From the NCBI GenBank assembly GCA_965232165.1, contig CBDDOY010000002.1:124001-188000 (forward strand): a stretch of DNA of 64,000 nucleotides, given 5' to 3'. Source of the stretch: UBA2779 sp965232165. GTDB taxonomy: Bacteria > Spirochaetota > Spirochaetia > DSM-2461. The notes beneath the pieces were generated by a model. That model made no database searches and was not told where the DNA came from. It was given only the letters and a program-made list of their open reading frames with translations. Position numbers and translations under genes: made by a program. Of the stretch, positions 38,886 through 49,400 are shown in pieces (the stretch's first letter is position 1; every line of letters starts with the position of its first letter).

Positions 38886-39237
38886 TACTGAAGGTGGAAA
38901 AACTGTGTTCATTAAACATAAGGATAACAGGCGTTCTACCTACCAGCACAAATAGATTTTGGTCAATGTTGGTGATGAAGTAAACCTTGATACCCCTATC
39001 GCATATGCCGGGAATATGGCGAGAATTCAACAGGCCCGCATGTACACGTTGATATCTACAACAATACAGCTCACCAGCGGGACAAAAGATTAAACCTGTA
39101 CTTAATGTTGCACGAGAAAGACCAAAAAGAAAGAATTCAGTATTACATAGAACCGTCTGAAAGTTCTAAACTGTCACGGTTATTGAAGAATGACTGAAGC
39201 AGCAGAGCAGGCAGGAAGAGAAGAATGTACTAAATAG
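38886..39237 (+). pseudogene. decayed remainder of the T8 M23 tip
   Basis: Aligns by eye with 15917-16268 of T2 but has many 1-4 base insertions and deletions (for example CACAAATAG for CACAATACTGAG, GGGAATATGG for GGGAATGATGG) and a block of unrelated bases near 39100-39140. The His residues exist only in broken frames. It cannot encode a peptidase. Confidence 0.85.
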
Positions 39238-39258
39238 AATCTAGAGGAGCTGAAGGAT

Positions 39259-40291
39259 ATGAAAATATTGAAAGGACACATCAAGTATTAACACAAAGAA
39301 ACAATCTCATCTGGTTTTGGCATTAATTACATCATTTGCAGAAGCAGGGCCAAAGATGTGGTATATGTAAATAGAGACCCTGAACAATGAACAGTCTTTT
39401 AGAGAAAATGATAAAAACTGTGAAGCAACCTGATGATTTTGATATGTTTTTATCAATGTTTGATCGGAACTATACCAATTGTAAAATATCCAATGCGATA
39501 ATGAATTCATAGAATACATCGATATTGATCAGGACTCTCAAAGATTAACAAATCGGGAAATAACACTGCTTGAACAGTATTTCTTCCAATAAAAAATCGC
39601 CACTTTCAGGAAAATCAAGCATACCAAATGATCTTCCCCTTGAACCAATGATCCGAATTTTTTTTATTAATAATGACAGTTTTTCCTTTACACATATTCC
39701 GGTATTCCTGATTTGGAATCAGTAGACATACCAGTGTGACAAAGAAAGAATTATTGAACTCTCACGTTTTTGTTATCGAACCTACGACGGCATAAGGTGT
39801 TCCTATTTTTTTACCGTTGGCAATTTGCCCAATCTTCTGACATTGAAGACAACACACCTGTATATCGCAACGAAGACCATAGTTCCGTATTCAACTTACC
39901 GGCTAATACCTTATTTTTTTTTACTAATCGGTACGTTATCCGAATGATCGAGTTAAGCTAATCTTGGATACTTTGCCGGATCAGCTATTTCTTAATTCAG
40001 ATGATATGGTATCTCCCTCGCTGTTGATTATTTCATAAGTATGCTTTTTGAGTACAAAGATGCCGGGATAGAGATATGCTTTTCGTGTTACACTGGAAGT
40101 TCTATTACTGTATATACAGCTCCAAATTCCTTGGAATTGGAGCAACGATGTTTTCGAAGAATGAAATCTCCTATCGTTCGGATACAGCCATGAGAATACA
40201 TGAAGATGAAATTGTTACATGGATAATGATTATTGATGACAGAGGCATGGAAATTGGATGGTGTAAGGCGGAAGATTTATCATTGAAATGA
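39259..40291 (+). pseudogene. decayed copy of Imm2 behind T8
   Basis: Near-identical in text to Imm2 (16290-17330) but with an indel roughly every 30-40 bases, mostly single bases, so no frame longer than about 70 codons survives; the last 71 codons (FSKNEISYRSDTAMRIHED) are readable. Substitutions are much fewer than indels at the 5' end, which is more like sequence error than natural decay. Confidence 0.85.
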
Positions 40292-40319
40292 GGAGCGCTA
40301 ATATCGTGAATTTCTTGGG

Positions 40320-41127
40320 TGAATTTCCGTTACGGCACACAGGGACGCTTATCGTCAATCGAAGGCCCCGACGGGCAGGTGATAGAAGAGCGAATCTATG
40401 ATATGCAGAGCGGTGAGCTGAAACGGGTGAAAGACCCCCGACCGGCAATGAAACCCATTTCCATTTTGATAACCTGGGGCGACTTTCCCAAGTGACGGAT
40501 GCCGAAGGATACAGCGTCAGCTACCGTTACGATGCCTATGATCGTCTAACGGGCATCACCGATCAGGCCGGTGAAACCTGGGGCCGTGAGTACGATGCCC
40601 TGGGCCGTCTCAGCGCGGCCATAGACCCCTTGGGCCATCGCTATGAATACACTTACGATGCCCTAGGCCGAGTGAAGGAAGCCGAAACCCCCCTTGGGGC
40701 GAAGTATCAGTACCTCTACGACACCCTGGGACAACTACTTCGGATGGTTCGGGGGGACGATGAAACCCTCTGGGAGTACGATTTGGCCGGCAACCTGATA
40801 AGTCAGACCCTACCCACCGGCAGAGAGGAATCCTACCGGTACAATGAATTAAATCACCTCATTGCCTACCGACCTGTAACCACCCAAGCGGTTATCTGGA
40901 AATACCGCCGCCGTAACGATGGACGCCTGACAGAAGAAACCGATCCCCTGGGTCAAACACGTTCCTACAGCTATGACTTTTGGGGAAGACTGATTGAGGA
41001 AACTGATCAGAGGGGAGTCCGGCAGTCCTTCGTGTACAGCGATCAGGGAGAAGTGACAGAACACCGGGACTTTGAGGGTAATCTCTATGAGTATTGTTAT
41101 GATGACTGCGGCAGAACCACCCAAAAA
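40320..41127 (+). pseudogene. T9 upstream part: Rhs core B fragment, frameshifted
   Basis: The same B segment as in T3 (FRYGTQGRLSSIEG to YDDCGRTTQKF), without the TAG of T3. One G is lost near 40440 (CCCCGACC for CCCCGGACC), splitting it into two frames. It meets core A out of frame at 41127, with the same joint as in T2 and T3. Confidence 0.75.
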
Positions 41128-42772
41128 TTCTTGGTACATGGAGGGGCAGTACACCGAACAGCCCTTCGGCACCGAACAGCCCTTCGGCATGGAAACCGAC
41201 GAACAGACCGGAGAGATAACATTCACCCTGGAGTACGGGGTGTTCACCCGTTTCATCAAGCTGCACAGCCACATCAACGCGCTGGACGCGGAAGGCGAGC
41301 CGATAATGGACCCCGGCAGCTTCGACCTTGATCCCGAGAGCGTCCGGGTCTACGCCCTCTCGGGCGGCGTCAACAAGTTCTACAGCTACAAGCCCGACGG
41401 CGGCCGGGCCGTCCACAGCGCCCTGACAGACACAATGCGCAGTGACCGCTACAGCTATTACCCCGACAGCGATCTTGTGCAGATCGCCGGGGATTACGCC
41501 TGCCGCTACGATGAAAACGGGAACATGACGGAAAAGGGAGACAGGTACACCGAAAGCGGGGGAGAGATTACCATACATAAGGAAGGCCGCTATGCCCTAT
41601 ATAAGTATGACCTGCTCAACCGCCTTGTATCGGTGAGCAGGCTTAATGGCGAGGGAGAAGTTGAAGTGGCGGCATCCTACCGCTACAGCCACAGGAACTT
41701 GCGGATAGAGCGCACCGATAAAGCCGGCACGGTGCGCTATGTGTTTGACCTTGACGGCAACATCATAGAAGAACACCGGGGCGATGAACTGATCCGCTAT
41801 GTGTTCCGCAGGGGGAAGCACCTGGCCAAGATCACCCCTGACGGGACATATTATTACGGCACGGACCGTCTTGGGAGCGCCACGGTGATGTTTGACGGGG
41901 AGGGCAGCGTAGTCTGGCGGGGGGATGTATCGCCCTTCGGGGAACTGGTGTCCTCCGAAGGGAGCATTGAGGAGAGAGTGAAATTCACGGGGAAGGATTA
42001 TGACGAAGCGGCCGGGCTGTATTACTTCAACGCGAGGTGGTATGATGCGGAGCTTGGGCGGTTTACATCGGAGGATCCGGCGCGGGACGGGTTGAACTGG
42101 TATATTTATTGTGGTAATAACCCCATCAAATATACAGACCCAACAGGACTTCTATTTGGAATAGATGACTTCTTATTTTCAGCTATAGGGAATTTAACAG
42201 GTTTACGAGATGATGGGATATGGGAAGGAACAAAACAGAACTTTGTTGAGTCGTGGAAATCTGTTGGCGGAACACTAAACACTTTTGAGGACAACGATTC
42301 AATTGGGGATGTAGCTTTTGATGCTCTTGAATTAGCATATAGGTTAACATGGGGTCTTTTTACAGAAACTATTGGTGGTATTATGGCATATATAGCGATT
42401 CAACTAGAAGGCGCTGTAACCGAACGACATGGAGACACCCAGTTAATTAAAAAGAAAAATGGTGGAGCATCAGCATGGGGAAGTAAAACCATTGGTGGAG
42501 TTGGTAGTTTAGATGATCCTAGAATTAATGTTAGAGATTGGAATCGTGACCATGAGCAGGGACATTATTATCAGTCTATGATTCTTGGACCTCTGTATTA
42601 TTTTGTTGTTGGGATTCCTAGTAAAGTTAGACGTCTTATTTGGAAAAAACAACGTAATTCTCATGCAACATACTATAATGATTTTTATACAGAATATTGG
42701 GCTAACATGTTAGCAGGACTAGAAATTGAAACTCACCCAGATACAGATCGATCAATTTATAAACGGAGGTAA
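41128..42772 (+). CDS. T9: Rhs A-core fragment with HEQGH zincin tip
   Basis: Core A starts with an 18-base tandem duplication (TEQPFGTEQPFG) and ends at about 42100; the codons for NNPIKYTDPTGL are unlike the local core and came with the tip. The ~210-residue tip has DHEQGHYYQSMILGPLYY then VGIPS and, downstream, TEYWANML: a HExxH zinc site with Glu/Asn-rich motif, a recurrent tip type in YD proteins. It probably acts as a metallopeptidase. A hydrophobic segment (LFTETIGGIMAYIAIQ) precedes the zinc site and may help cross a membrane. Imm9 follows. Confidence 0.8.
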
Positions 42773-42776
42773 TATT

Positions 42777-43190
42777 TTGAGAAAAAATTTATTTATATTA
42801 ACGTTTTTAGTTCTTAGTTTCTCTCTTCATGCTCTTGGAGCGTATGATACTTTATTAGAAGATTATTTAATTGTAAATAATTATGATACGACAATAATTG
42901 TAAAAGCTAATTCTAAAAAAAATGACTTTAACGAATATATTTTAAAACCAAATGAATCTAAATTTTTATTTACTACAGGTGAAATTTTAACTGAAAATGG
43001 GATTCTTAAAATCGATCTATTATATAAGTATTTCGAATATTTTTTAGTCTACGATGAGAATATGAAACTACTTAGAGATACTGTTTTTATACAAGATGAA
43101 ATAGAGTATATAAATGAAGAGTATGGAGAAGATGAGTTTGCAAGTTATTACAATATAAACTTAGGTTCCAAACTGGATCTAAATCCATAA
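42777..43190 (+). CDS. Imm9: exported immunity protein for T9
   Basis: 137 residues from TTG at 42777, selected because GGAGG lies seven bases upstream and the signal peptide (NLFILTFLVLSFSLHALG) then begins correctly; an upstream ATG inside T9 is less likely. No family recognised. AT-rich, like its tip. Confidence 0.65.
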   Translation: MRKNLFILTFLVLSFSLHALGAYDTLLEDYLIVNNYDTTIIVKANSKKNDFNEYILKPNESKFLFTTGEILTENGILKIDLLYKYFEYFLVYDENMKLLRDTVFIQDEIEYINEEYGEDEFASYYNINLGSKLDLNP

Positions 43191-43487
43191 TAAAACGTTG
43201 GAGTTGACCAACTGTGTTGGCAACTCAACTAGCTATTATGGAGCTGTCGCTGACTGGAATAAAAGTCATAGCAAGTGAACAGAATGCTATCTTATCGGAA
43301 GCGTGCTTACGATAAGATGTATTCTGTTTAACGACCGACAGGAAGTGGACTTGCATTTTCTACTCATAACACCGCAGTTAACTTGCAGCAGAGCCCAACA
43401 AACCGGGATTTTAGAAGACCCGGTCTCAATATTGGGACACTCCGCCGGGAATCATCCTGCGGATTGTTCACGGGTTTTCTTGCCCCC
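43191..43487. repeat. intergenic inverted repeats between modules 9 and 10
   Basis: GAGTTGACCAACTGTGTTGG then CAACTC forms a hairpin near 43202. At 43278-43328, AACAGAAT...CTTATCG-loop-CGATAAG...ATTCTGTT is a two-part stem of the same architecture as hairpins at 51137-51188 and 57252-57303. No gene is seen. The core A sequence of T10 starts at 43488. Confidence 0.6.
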
Positions 43488-44938
43488 TGTACAACATGGA
43501 GGGGCAGTACACCGAACAGCCCTTCGGCATGGAAACCGACGAACAGACCGGAGAGATAACATTCACCCTGGAGTACGGGGTGTTCACCCGTTTCATCAAG
43601 CTGCACAGCCACATCAACGCGCTGGACGCGGAAGGCGAGCCGATAATGGACCCCGGCAGCTTCGACCTTGATCCCGAGAGCGTCCGGGTCTACGCCCTCT
43701 CGGGCGGCGTCAACAAGTTCTACAGCTACAAGCCCGACGGCGGCCGGGCCGTCCACAGCGCCCTGACAGACACAATGCGCAGTGACCGCTACAGCTATTA
43801 CCCCGACAGCGATCTTGTGCAGATCGCCGGGGATTACGCCTGCCGCTACGATGAAAACGGGAACATGACGGAAAAGGGAGACAGGTACACCGAAAGCGGG
43901 GGAGAGATTACTATACATAAGGAAGGCCGCTATGCCCTATATAAGTATGACCTGCTCAACCGCCTTGTATCGGTGAGCAGGCTTAACGGCGAGGGAGAAG
44001 TTGAAGTGGCGGCATCCTACCGCTACAGCCACAGGAACTTGCAGATAGAGCGCACCGATAAAGCCGGCACGGTGCGCTATGTGTTCGACCTTGACGGCAA
44101 CATCATAGAAGAACACCGGGGCGATGAACTGATCCGCTATGTGTTCCGCAGGGGAAAGCACCTGGCCAAGATCACCCCTGACGGGACATATTATTACGGC
44201 ACGGACCGTCTTGGGAGCACCACGGTGATGTTTGACGGGGAGGGCAGCGTAGTCTGGCGGGGGGATGTATCGCCCTTCGGGGAACTGGTGTCCTCCGAAG
44301 GGAGCATTGAGGAGAGAGTGAAATTCACGGGGAAGGATTATGACGAAGCGGCCGGGCTGTATTACTTCAATGCGAGGTGGTATGATGCGGAGCTTGGGCG
44401 GTTTACAACGGAGGATCCGGCGCGGGACGGGTTGAACTGGTATGTGTATGTGAGGAATAATCCGATGAAGTACACAGACCCCACAGGGTTATGGGCAGGA
44501 GTAGATGATATCTTTACTGGACCGGTTGATGAAATAGTTGTAATTGGTGGTTTAGCGTTATTAGCATGGTTAGGTATTGAACCTGCAAATGATGCTTTAG
44601 AAAGTCTATCAGAGATATTGAAAAATACTTTTGATAATATCTTTAGAAGAGATGGGGACACAGAAGATAAGAATAACGATAGAGATATTGATGATATAAA
44701 TAATCCTGATGAATGGCCAGAGAACCCAGACGATTGGGAACCCCCTGAAGATGTAACTGAAGAAGAAAAAACCAAAGATGCAACAGATGGTAGACATCGG
44801 CAATGGAAAAATAAAGATGGTGAAACAGTTAGAAGATGGGATGAAACTGGACGTGAAGCTGGAAAAGATAGAGGTCCTCATTGGCATGATAGACAAGGAA
44901 GGCATATAATACCACCGGAAGGAGGGGTTGTTGAATAA
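43488..44938 (+). CDS. T10: Rhs A-core fragment with probable nuclease tip
   Basis: Core A from MEGQYTEQPFGMETDEQ to about 44460; NNPMKYTDPTGLW is tip-associated. The tip (~150 residues) has a short hydrophobic stretch (VVIGGLALLAWLGI), an acidic Pro-rich linker (NPDEWPENPDDWEPPED) and a compact basic C-terminus, RHRQWKNKDGETVRRWDE then GPHWHDRQGRH. Small His/Arg/Asp-rich ends of this kind are typical of nuclease tips; the exact family is not certain. The antidote lacks a signal peptide, consistent with a cytosolic target. Confidence 0.7.
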
Positions 44939-45243
44939 TGAATGTGAAAAATCTAAATTATCTCAAAGCTCAAGGCTTACATGATGCCTTATTAAATGAT
45001 ATCAAAATTAGTTTTGAAGATAAGCTGATTATATTTAGTTTTAGTACTTCAGTAGAAAACATAGAGTTAAGACTTAAGAAAATAAAGCTACTAGAAATTG
45101 ATAAAAATAATGATTTAAAAAACGATGAAATTGTTTTAGATTTTAACTTAATTGATAGTAATGAGATTAAATTATTTACAACTTCTAATACAAATTATAG
45201 AATTTGTTTTGAAGAAAGCATTGTTTTAACAGATGCAGAATAA
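44938..45243 (+). CDS. Imm10: cytosolic immunity protein
   Basis: 101 residues, no signal peptide or membrane segment. Its ATG shares a base with the T10 stop (TAATG). Rich in Asp, Lys and Ile; no family recognised. Cytosolic location agrees with a nuclease-type tip. Confidence 0.6.
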   Translation: MNVKNLNYLKAQGLHDALLNDIKISFEDKLIIFSFSTSVENIELRLKKIKLLEIDKNNDLKNDEIVLDFNLIDSNEIKLFTTSNTNYRICFEESIVLTDAE

Positions 45244-45252
45244 ATATAATAG

Positions 45253-45819
45253 GCGACCTCAAAAAGTAATGCTGCCATTATCACTAATGTGAGTAATGCT
45301 AGTGGGACGCTGGATTCCGGGACTGAGTTGATTAGACGAATGAATACCAAGCAGAGTGTAACTGGAAGAGCAAAGGATGCACATATAATAACTATTCAAG
45401 AAACCTCGGGAGGAAATACGTATTCATCATCCAATCCAATAGGAGCTGGGGACGGCTCTGGGACAGCAGGAACAGTAAACTATAATCCTACATCAAATCC
45501 GATTATTTCCACTAAAGATGTAGTAACAGGTTATGCAAATCCTGCAACTAGGCCGCCACAGATTGGTTTGGCTCATGAGTTAATTCACGCAGACCATGCT
45601 AGAGAAGGAACCATGGAGGGGTATCTCGATGCAGCAGGAAATCCTCACCTAACACTTGGAACTTACACATATATAGATAGTTCTGGTGTGTCAAATACGG
45701 TCAATACCACACAGCGTGAAGAATTAAGAACGGTTGGGTTAGGATACACATCTACAGGTGATATTACTGAGAATCAAATTCGACAAGATAGCGGTTTATC
45801 TGAAAGGGTGTCATACTGA
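45253..45819 (+). CDS. T11: headless M91-like zinc peptidase tip without any Rhs core
   Basis: The frame opens just after a TAG at 45250 and contains no Rhs sequence. It has PPQIGLAHELIHADHAREG, a HExxH site in the context of Peptidase_M91 (NleD/HopH1-type effectors), and the C-terminal ITENQIRQDSGLSERVSY common to that group. There is no plausible start; GTG at 45289 lacks a ribosome site. It therefore seems to be a bare tip reservoir. The DNA at its left end (GGCGACCTCAAAA) resembles that just left of T1. Confidence 0.8.
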   Translation, partial: ATSKSNAAIITNVSNASGTLDSGTELIRRMNTKQSVTGRAKDAHIITIQETSGGNTYSSSNPIGAGDGSGTAGTVNYNPTSNPIISTKDVVTGYANPATRPPQIGLAHELIHADHAREGTMEGYLDAAGNPHLTLGTYTYIDSSGVSNTVNTTQREELRTVGLGYTSTGDITENQIRQDSGLSERVSY

Positions 45820-46403
45820 TGAAAAATATCCGAGTATTCATTTTATTAGGAGTAATAATGTCCTGTTCAAAATTGTCAGGTATTGAAGTAGAAAGTCCCA
45901 TTCTAGCAATCGAAAAAGACTATTGGGAAATAAAATGGGATGTGAAAAACAATAGTGATATTCAGTTAGTTCTTTTCAACACGAATAATCCTGTTGTAGA
46001 AAAGAAGGAAGATAAGCTCTATCTGTATTTTATGCTAATTGATTCTTCTCAAAATTTAATCTTGAGGGAAACTCCGTTTCGCTCAAAAACGAGAAAAATA
46101 GACGGCAATACCACATACAGTTTTTATTTTAGTATGGATGGAACCAAAAAAATTGAGAGTTTAGACCTTTCGAAATTTATTGATATATCTGATATTGAGA
46201 ATTACTCAAAAATTGTTGTTACATTAGGATATACCTATGAAGATATTTACTTATTGAATTCAACTGATGGTGAAAGAGAAGTGACGGGAGGTGAAGTTAT
46301 CAAAGTAAAAGTTGACAACAGGGTCGTTGATATTAGAACACTCAAACAAGAAACTCTGCCACAGGTTGAAATAAGCAACTTCATAAATCTATTAGATATT
46401 TAA
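45819..46403 (+). CDS. Imm11: lipoprotein immunity protein for T11
   Basis: 194 residues; ATG overlaps the T11 stop (TGATG). The N-terminus RVFILLGVIMSCSKLSG has a lipobox-like SC, so it is likely a lipoprotein. The body looks like a beta-sandwich domain (WEIKWDVKNNSDIQLVLF). No family recognised. Confidence 0.65.
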   Translation: MKNIRVFILLGVIMSCSKLSGIEVESPILAIEKDYWEIKWDVKNNSDIQLVLFNTNNPVVEKKEDKLYLYFMLIDSSQNLILRETPFRSKTRKIDGNTTYSFYFSMDGTKKIESLDLSKFIDISDIENYSKIVVTLGYTYEDIYLLNSTDGEREVTGGEVIKVKVDNRVVDIRTLKQETLPQVEISNFINLLDI

Positions 46404-46494
46404 GAATATTTTGTATTTGAGATATTTGTTAATTAGTATTATTCAAAGGCGCTCTCTCCAACAAGGAATGCCTTTCGCTTTTTCACCCCATCTC

Positions 46495-49400
46495 CGCTGG
46501 AGCTATGATGCCTATGGCAGGATGACAGGCTATATAGACCCGTCCGGCCTGCGTGTCGATTTCTCTCACGACTCCCAGGACCGCCTGACCGAAGAGGTGT
46601 TCCATCTTGAGGGAGGCCGAACCGCCCGGCGCAGCTACAGGCACAGCGTCAGCGGGGATGTCAAAACCATTATTGATGAATTGGGCAACAAAACCATCGA
46701 AGAATACGACATGAGCGGCCGTCTTCTAATCAGGTCCCATTATTCCTCCGAGGGGCGCACCCTTTTCAGGGAGAGCTTCAGCTATGATGCATTAGGGAAC
46801 CGGATCAGCGTCACCGATGCAGCGGGCAGCAGCACCCTCACCGAATACAGCGAGCGCAGCCGTCCGGTCAAAGTCACAGGGCCGGAGGCCGAGTATTTCG
46901 ACGGTAATCAGTCCTGCCGAACCGCAGCCCGCACCCGCAATGAATACAGCCCGGCCGGTCATCTCATCGCTGAGCACAGCTCCTCCCGAAGGGGCGGGGA
47001 TACCATAAGCATGGAAACCGATGCCCTGGGGCGCGTTATTACCGAGACCGTCCATGTCCGGGGGGAGGAAGGGCTGACCCGAAAATACACCGCAAAACAT
47101 TTTTATGACGAAAACGGCAGCCGGGTGCGTACCGTCGACCCCCTGGGCGGCGAGACCCGCACCGAATACACCCCCCGCGGCCAGAAGAAAAGCATCACCG
47201 ACCCCGACGGCCATAAGACCGGCTTCACCTACGATGCCCTGGACCGCCAGACCTCCGTCACCGGTCCGAGGGGCAGCAGCGGCAGATACGGGGAGAACTA
47301 CACCGCTGATCTTTATTATGATGACCTTGACCGGCTGACACGAGCCGTTCTGCCCGCCATAGAACCCGGAGGCGAGCGCGGCGAGGTCTTATTTTCCTAT
47401 GACGCCCGGGGAAACCTTCTCTCCCGCATCGAGCCGGACGGCTCCCGCACCGAATACACCTACACCGCCCGGCACTGGAAATCATCAGAAACCCAGATAG
47501 GCAGGACCCTTGACGGCGCCGTCCGCTCCTACACTGTCAGATACACCTACAATGACATCGGACAAATGACCGTCCGGCAGGAACCCGGCGGGGAGAGAAC
47601 CCGCTTTGAGTACGATGCCCTCGGCCGGAAACTCAAGGAGATACTGCCCGATCAGTCGAAGAGACAGTATTACTGGGACATGCGCGGCCTCCTGGAGGCA
47701 CAGGTTGACGGCATAGGAGCCGTAACCCGACACAGCTATGACGAGCTTGGCCGCGAGGTTTCCATGACAGACCCTGAGGGGCACACCAGCGGTTACCGCT
47801 ACGACCAGAGAGGCAACATCGCCCAAATCACAGACCCCTCGGGCGAGTCCTTCACAGCCTGGTTCGATGAGCGCGGCCTTGTAACACGGGAAAGGGACAG
47901 CCGTGGCAGGGAAAAGCGTTTCGGCTACGATGAGGCCGGACGGCCTGTCTTTTTAGAAGACCCCCGAGGCACCGAAATAACCTACACCCACACCCCTGCC
48001 GGTCTTGTGGAAAGCATCAGCTATCAAAACGGCGGGGAAACCCATATCCAGAGCTTCCGCTACGACGAGGCCGGAGCCCTCATGGAAGCCAATGACAACG
48101 GCGTCCTTACCCGCTACAATGAGAAAGACGGAGAATACGTCCCCAACCCCTACGACCTGCAAACCTCCGTGTCGGAAACCCTGGGCGGGAAAACCCTCAC
48201 CAGCCGATACACCTATGACATCATGAAGAGGCGGACATCCACGGGCTACAGCAGCGGCGGGAAGACAGAGTACCTCTACAACACCCTGGGCCGGCTTGAG
48301 CGCATCCCCGGCATCATCGACGAATCCATTAACTTTGACGCCGACGGGCTGGCAGCCGGCTATGAACTGGCCAACGGCGTCCGCGCCGAATTCGAGTACG
48401 ACAGCAGAAGAAGAGCGGTTTCCGTCATCCACAGGGATTCATCGGGCAGCACAGGCCAGTCATATCGGCTCACCTGCGACATGGAGGACAACATCATCCA
48501 GCGCAACGGCGACCACTTCAGCTACGACCGCAGCAGCCAGATGACAAGCACTGTCCTGAGCGGCGACGCATCTATCGAGGAGTACCCCCTGGAGGACAGG
48601 GAGTTCGCATTAGGCTCGATCCGCTCCGATGTCCGCGCCGACCGGCCGGCGGAGATTCCAGGCGGCGAACTCACCCTGGACTGGGGCGCCGGCAGCCTGG
48701 TGATAGACCTGGGCTACGCCTACAAGACGAAGACCGTCATAGTCCGCCCCCGCAGCATAAACAGCCGGCTCCGCAAGCCGCAGCTTTCGCTTTCCACCGC
48801 CCTGTACAACATGGAGGGGCAGTACACCGAACAGCCCTTCGGCATGGAAACCGACGAACAGACCGGAGAGATAACATTCACCCTGGAGTACGGGGTGTTC
48901 ACCCGTTTCATCAAGCTGCACAGCCACATCAACGCGCTGGACGCGGAAGGCGAGCCGCTAATGGACCCCGGCAGCTTCGACCTTGATCCCGAGAGCGTCC
49001 GGGTCTACGCCCTCTCGGGCGGCGTCAACAAGTTCTACAGCTACAAGCCCGACGGCGGCCGGGCCGTCCACAGCGCCCTGACAGACACAATGCGCAGTGA
49101 CCGCTACAGCTATTACCCCGACAGCGATCTTGTGCAGATCGCCGGGGATTACGCCTGCCGCTACGATGAAAACGGGAACATGACGGAAAAGGGAGACAGG
49201 TACACCGAAAGCGGGGGAGAGATTACCATACATAAGGAAGGCCGCTATGCCCTATATAAGTATGACCTGCTCAACCGCCTTGTATCGGTGAGCAGGCTTA
49301 ACGGCGAGGGAGAAGTTGAAGTGGCGGCCTCCTACCGCTACAGCCACAGGAACTTGCGGATAGAGCGCACCGATAAAGCCGGCACGGTGCGCTATGTATT

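Noticed and set aside
43278..43328. attC interpretation of the module-border hairpins
   Set aside because: The outer bases do not follow the RYYYAAC/GTTRRRY consensus on both arms; kept only as a hairpin family.
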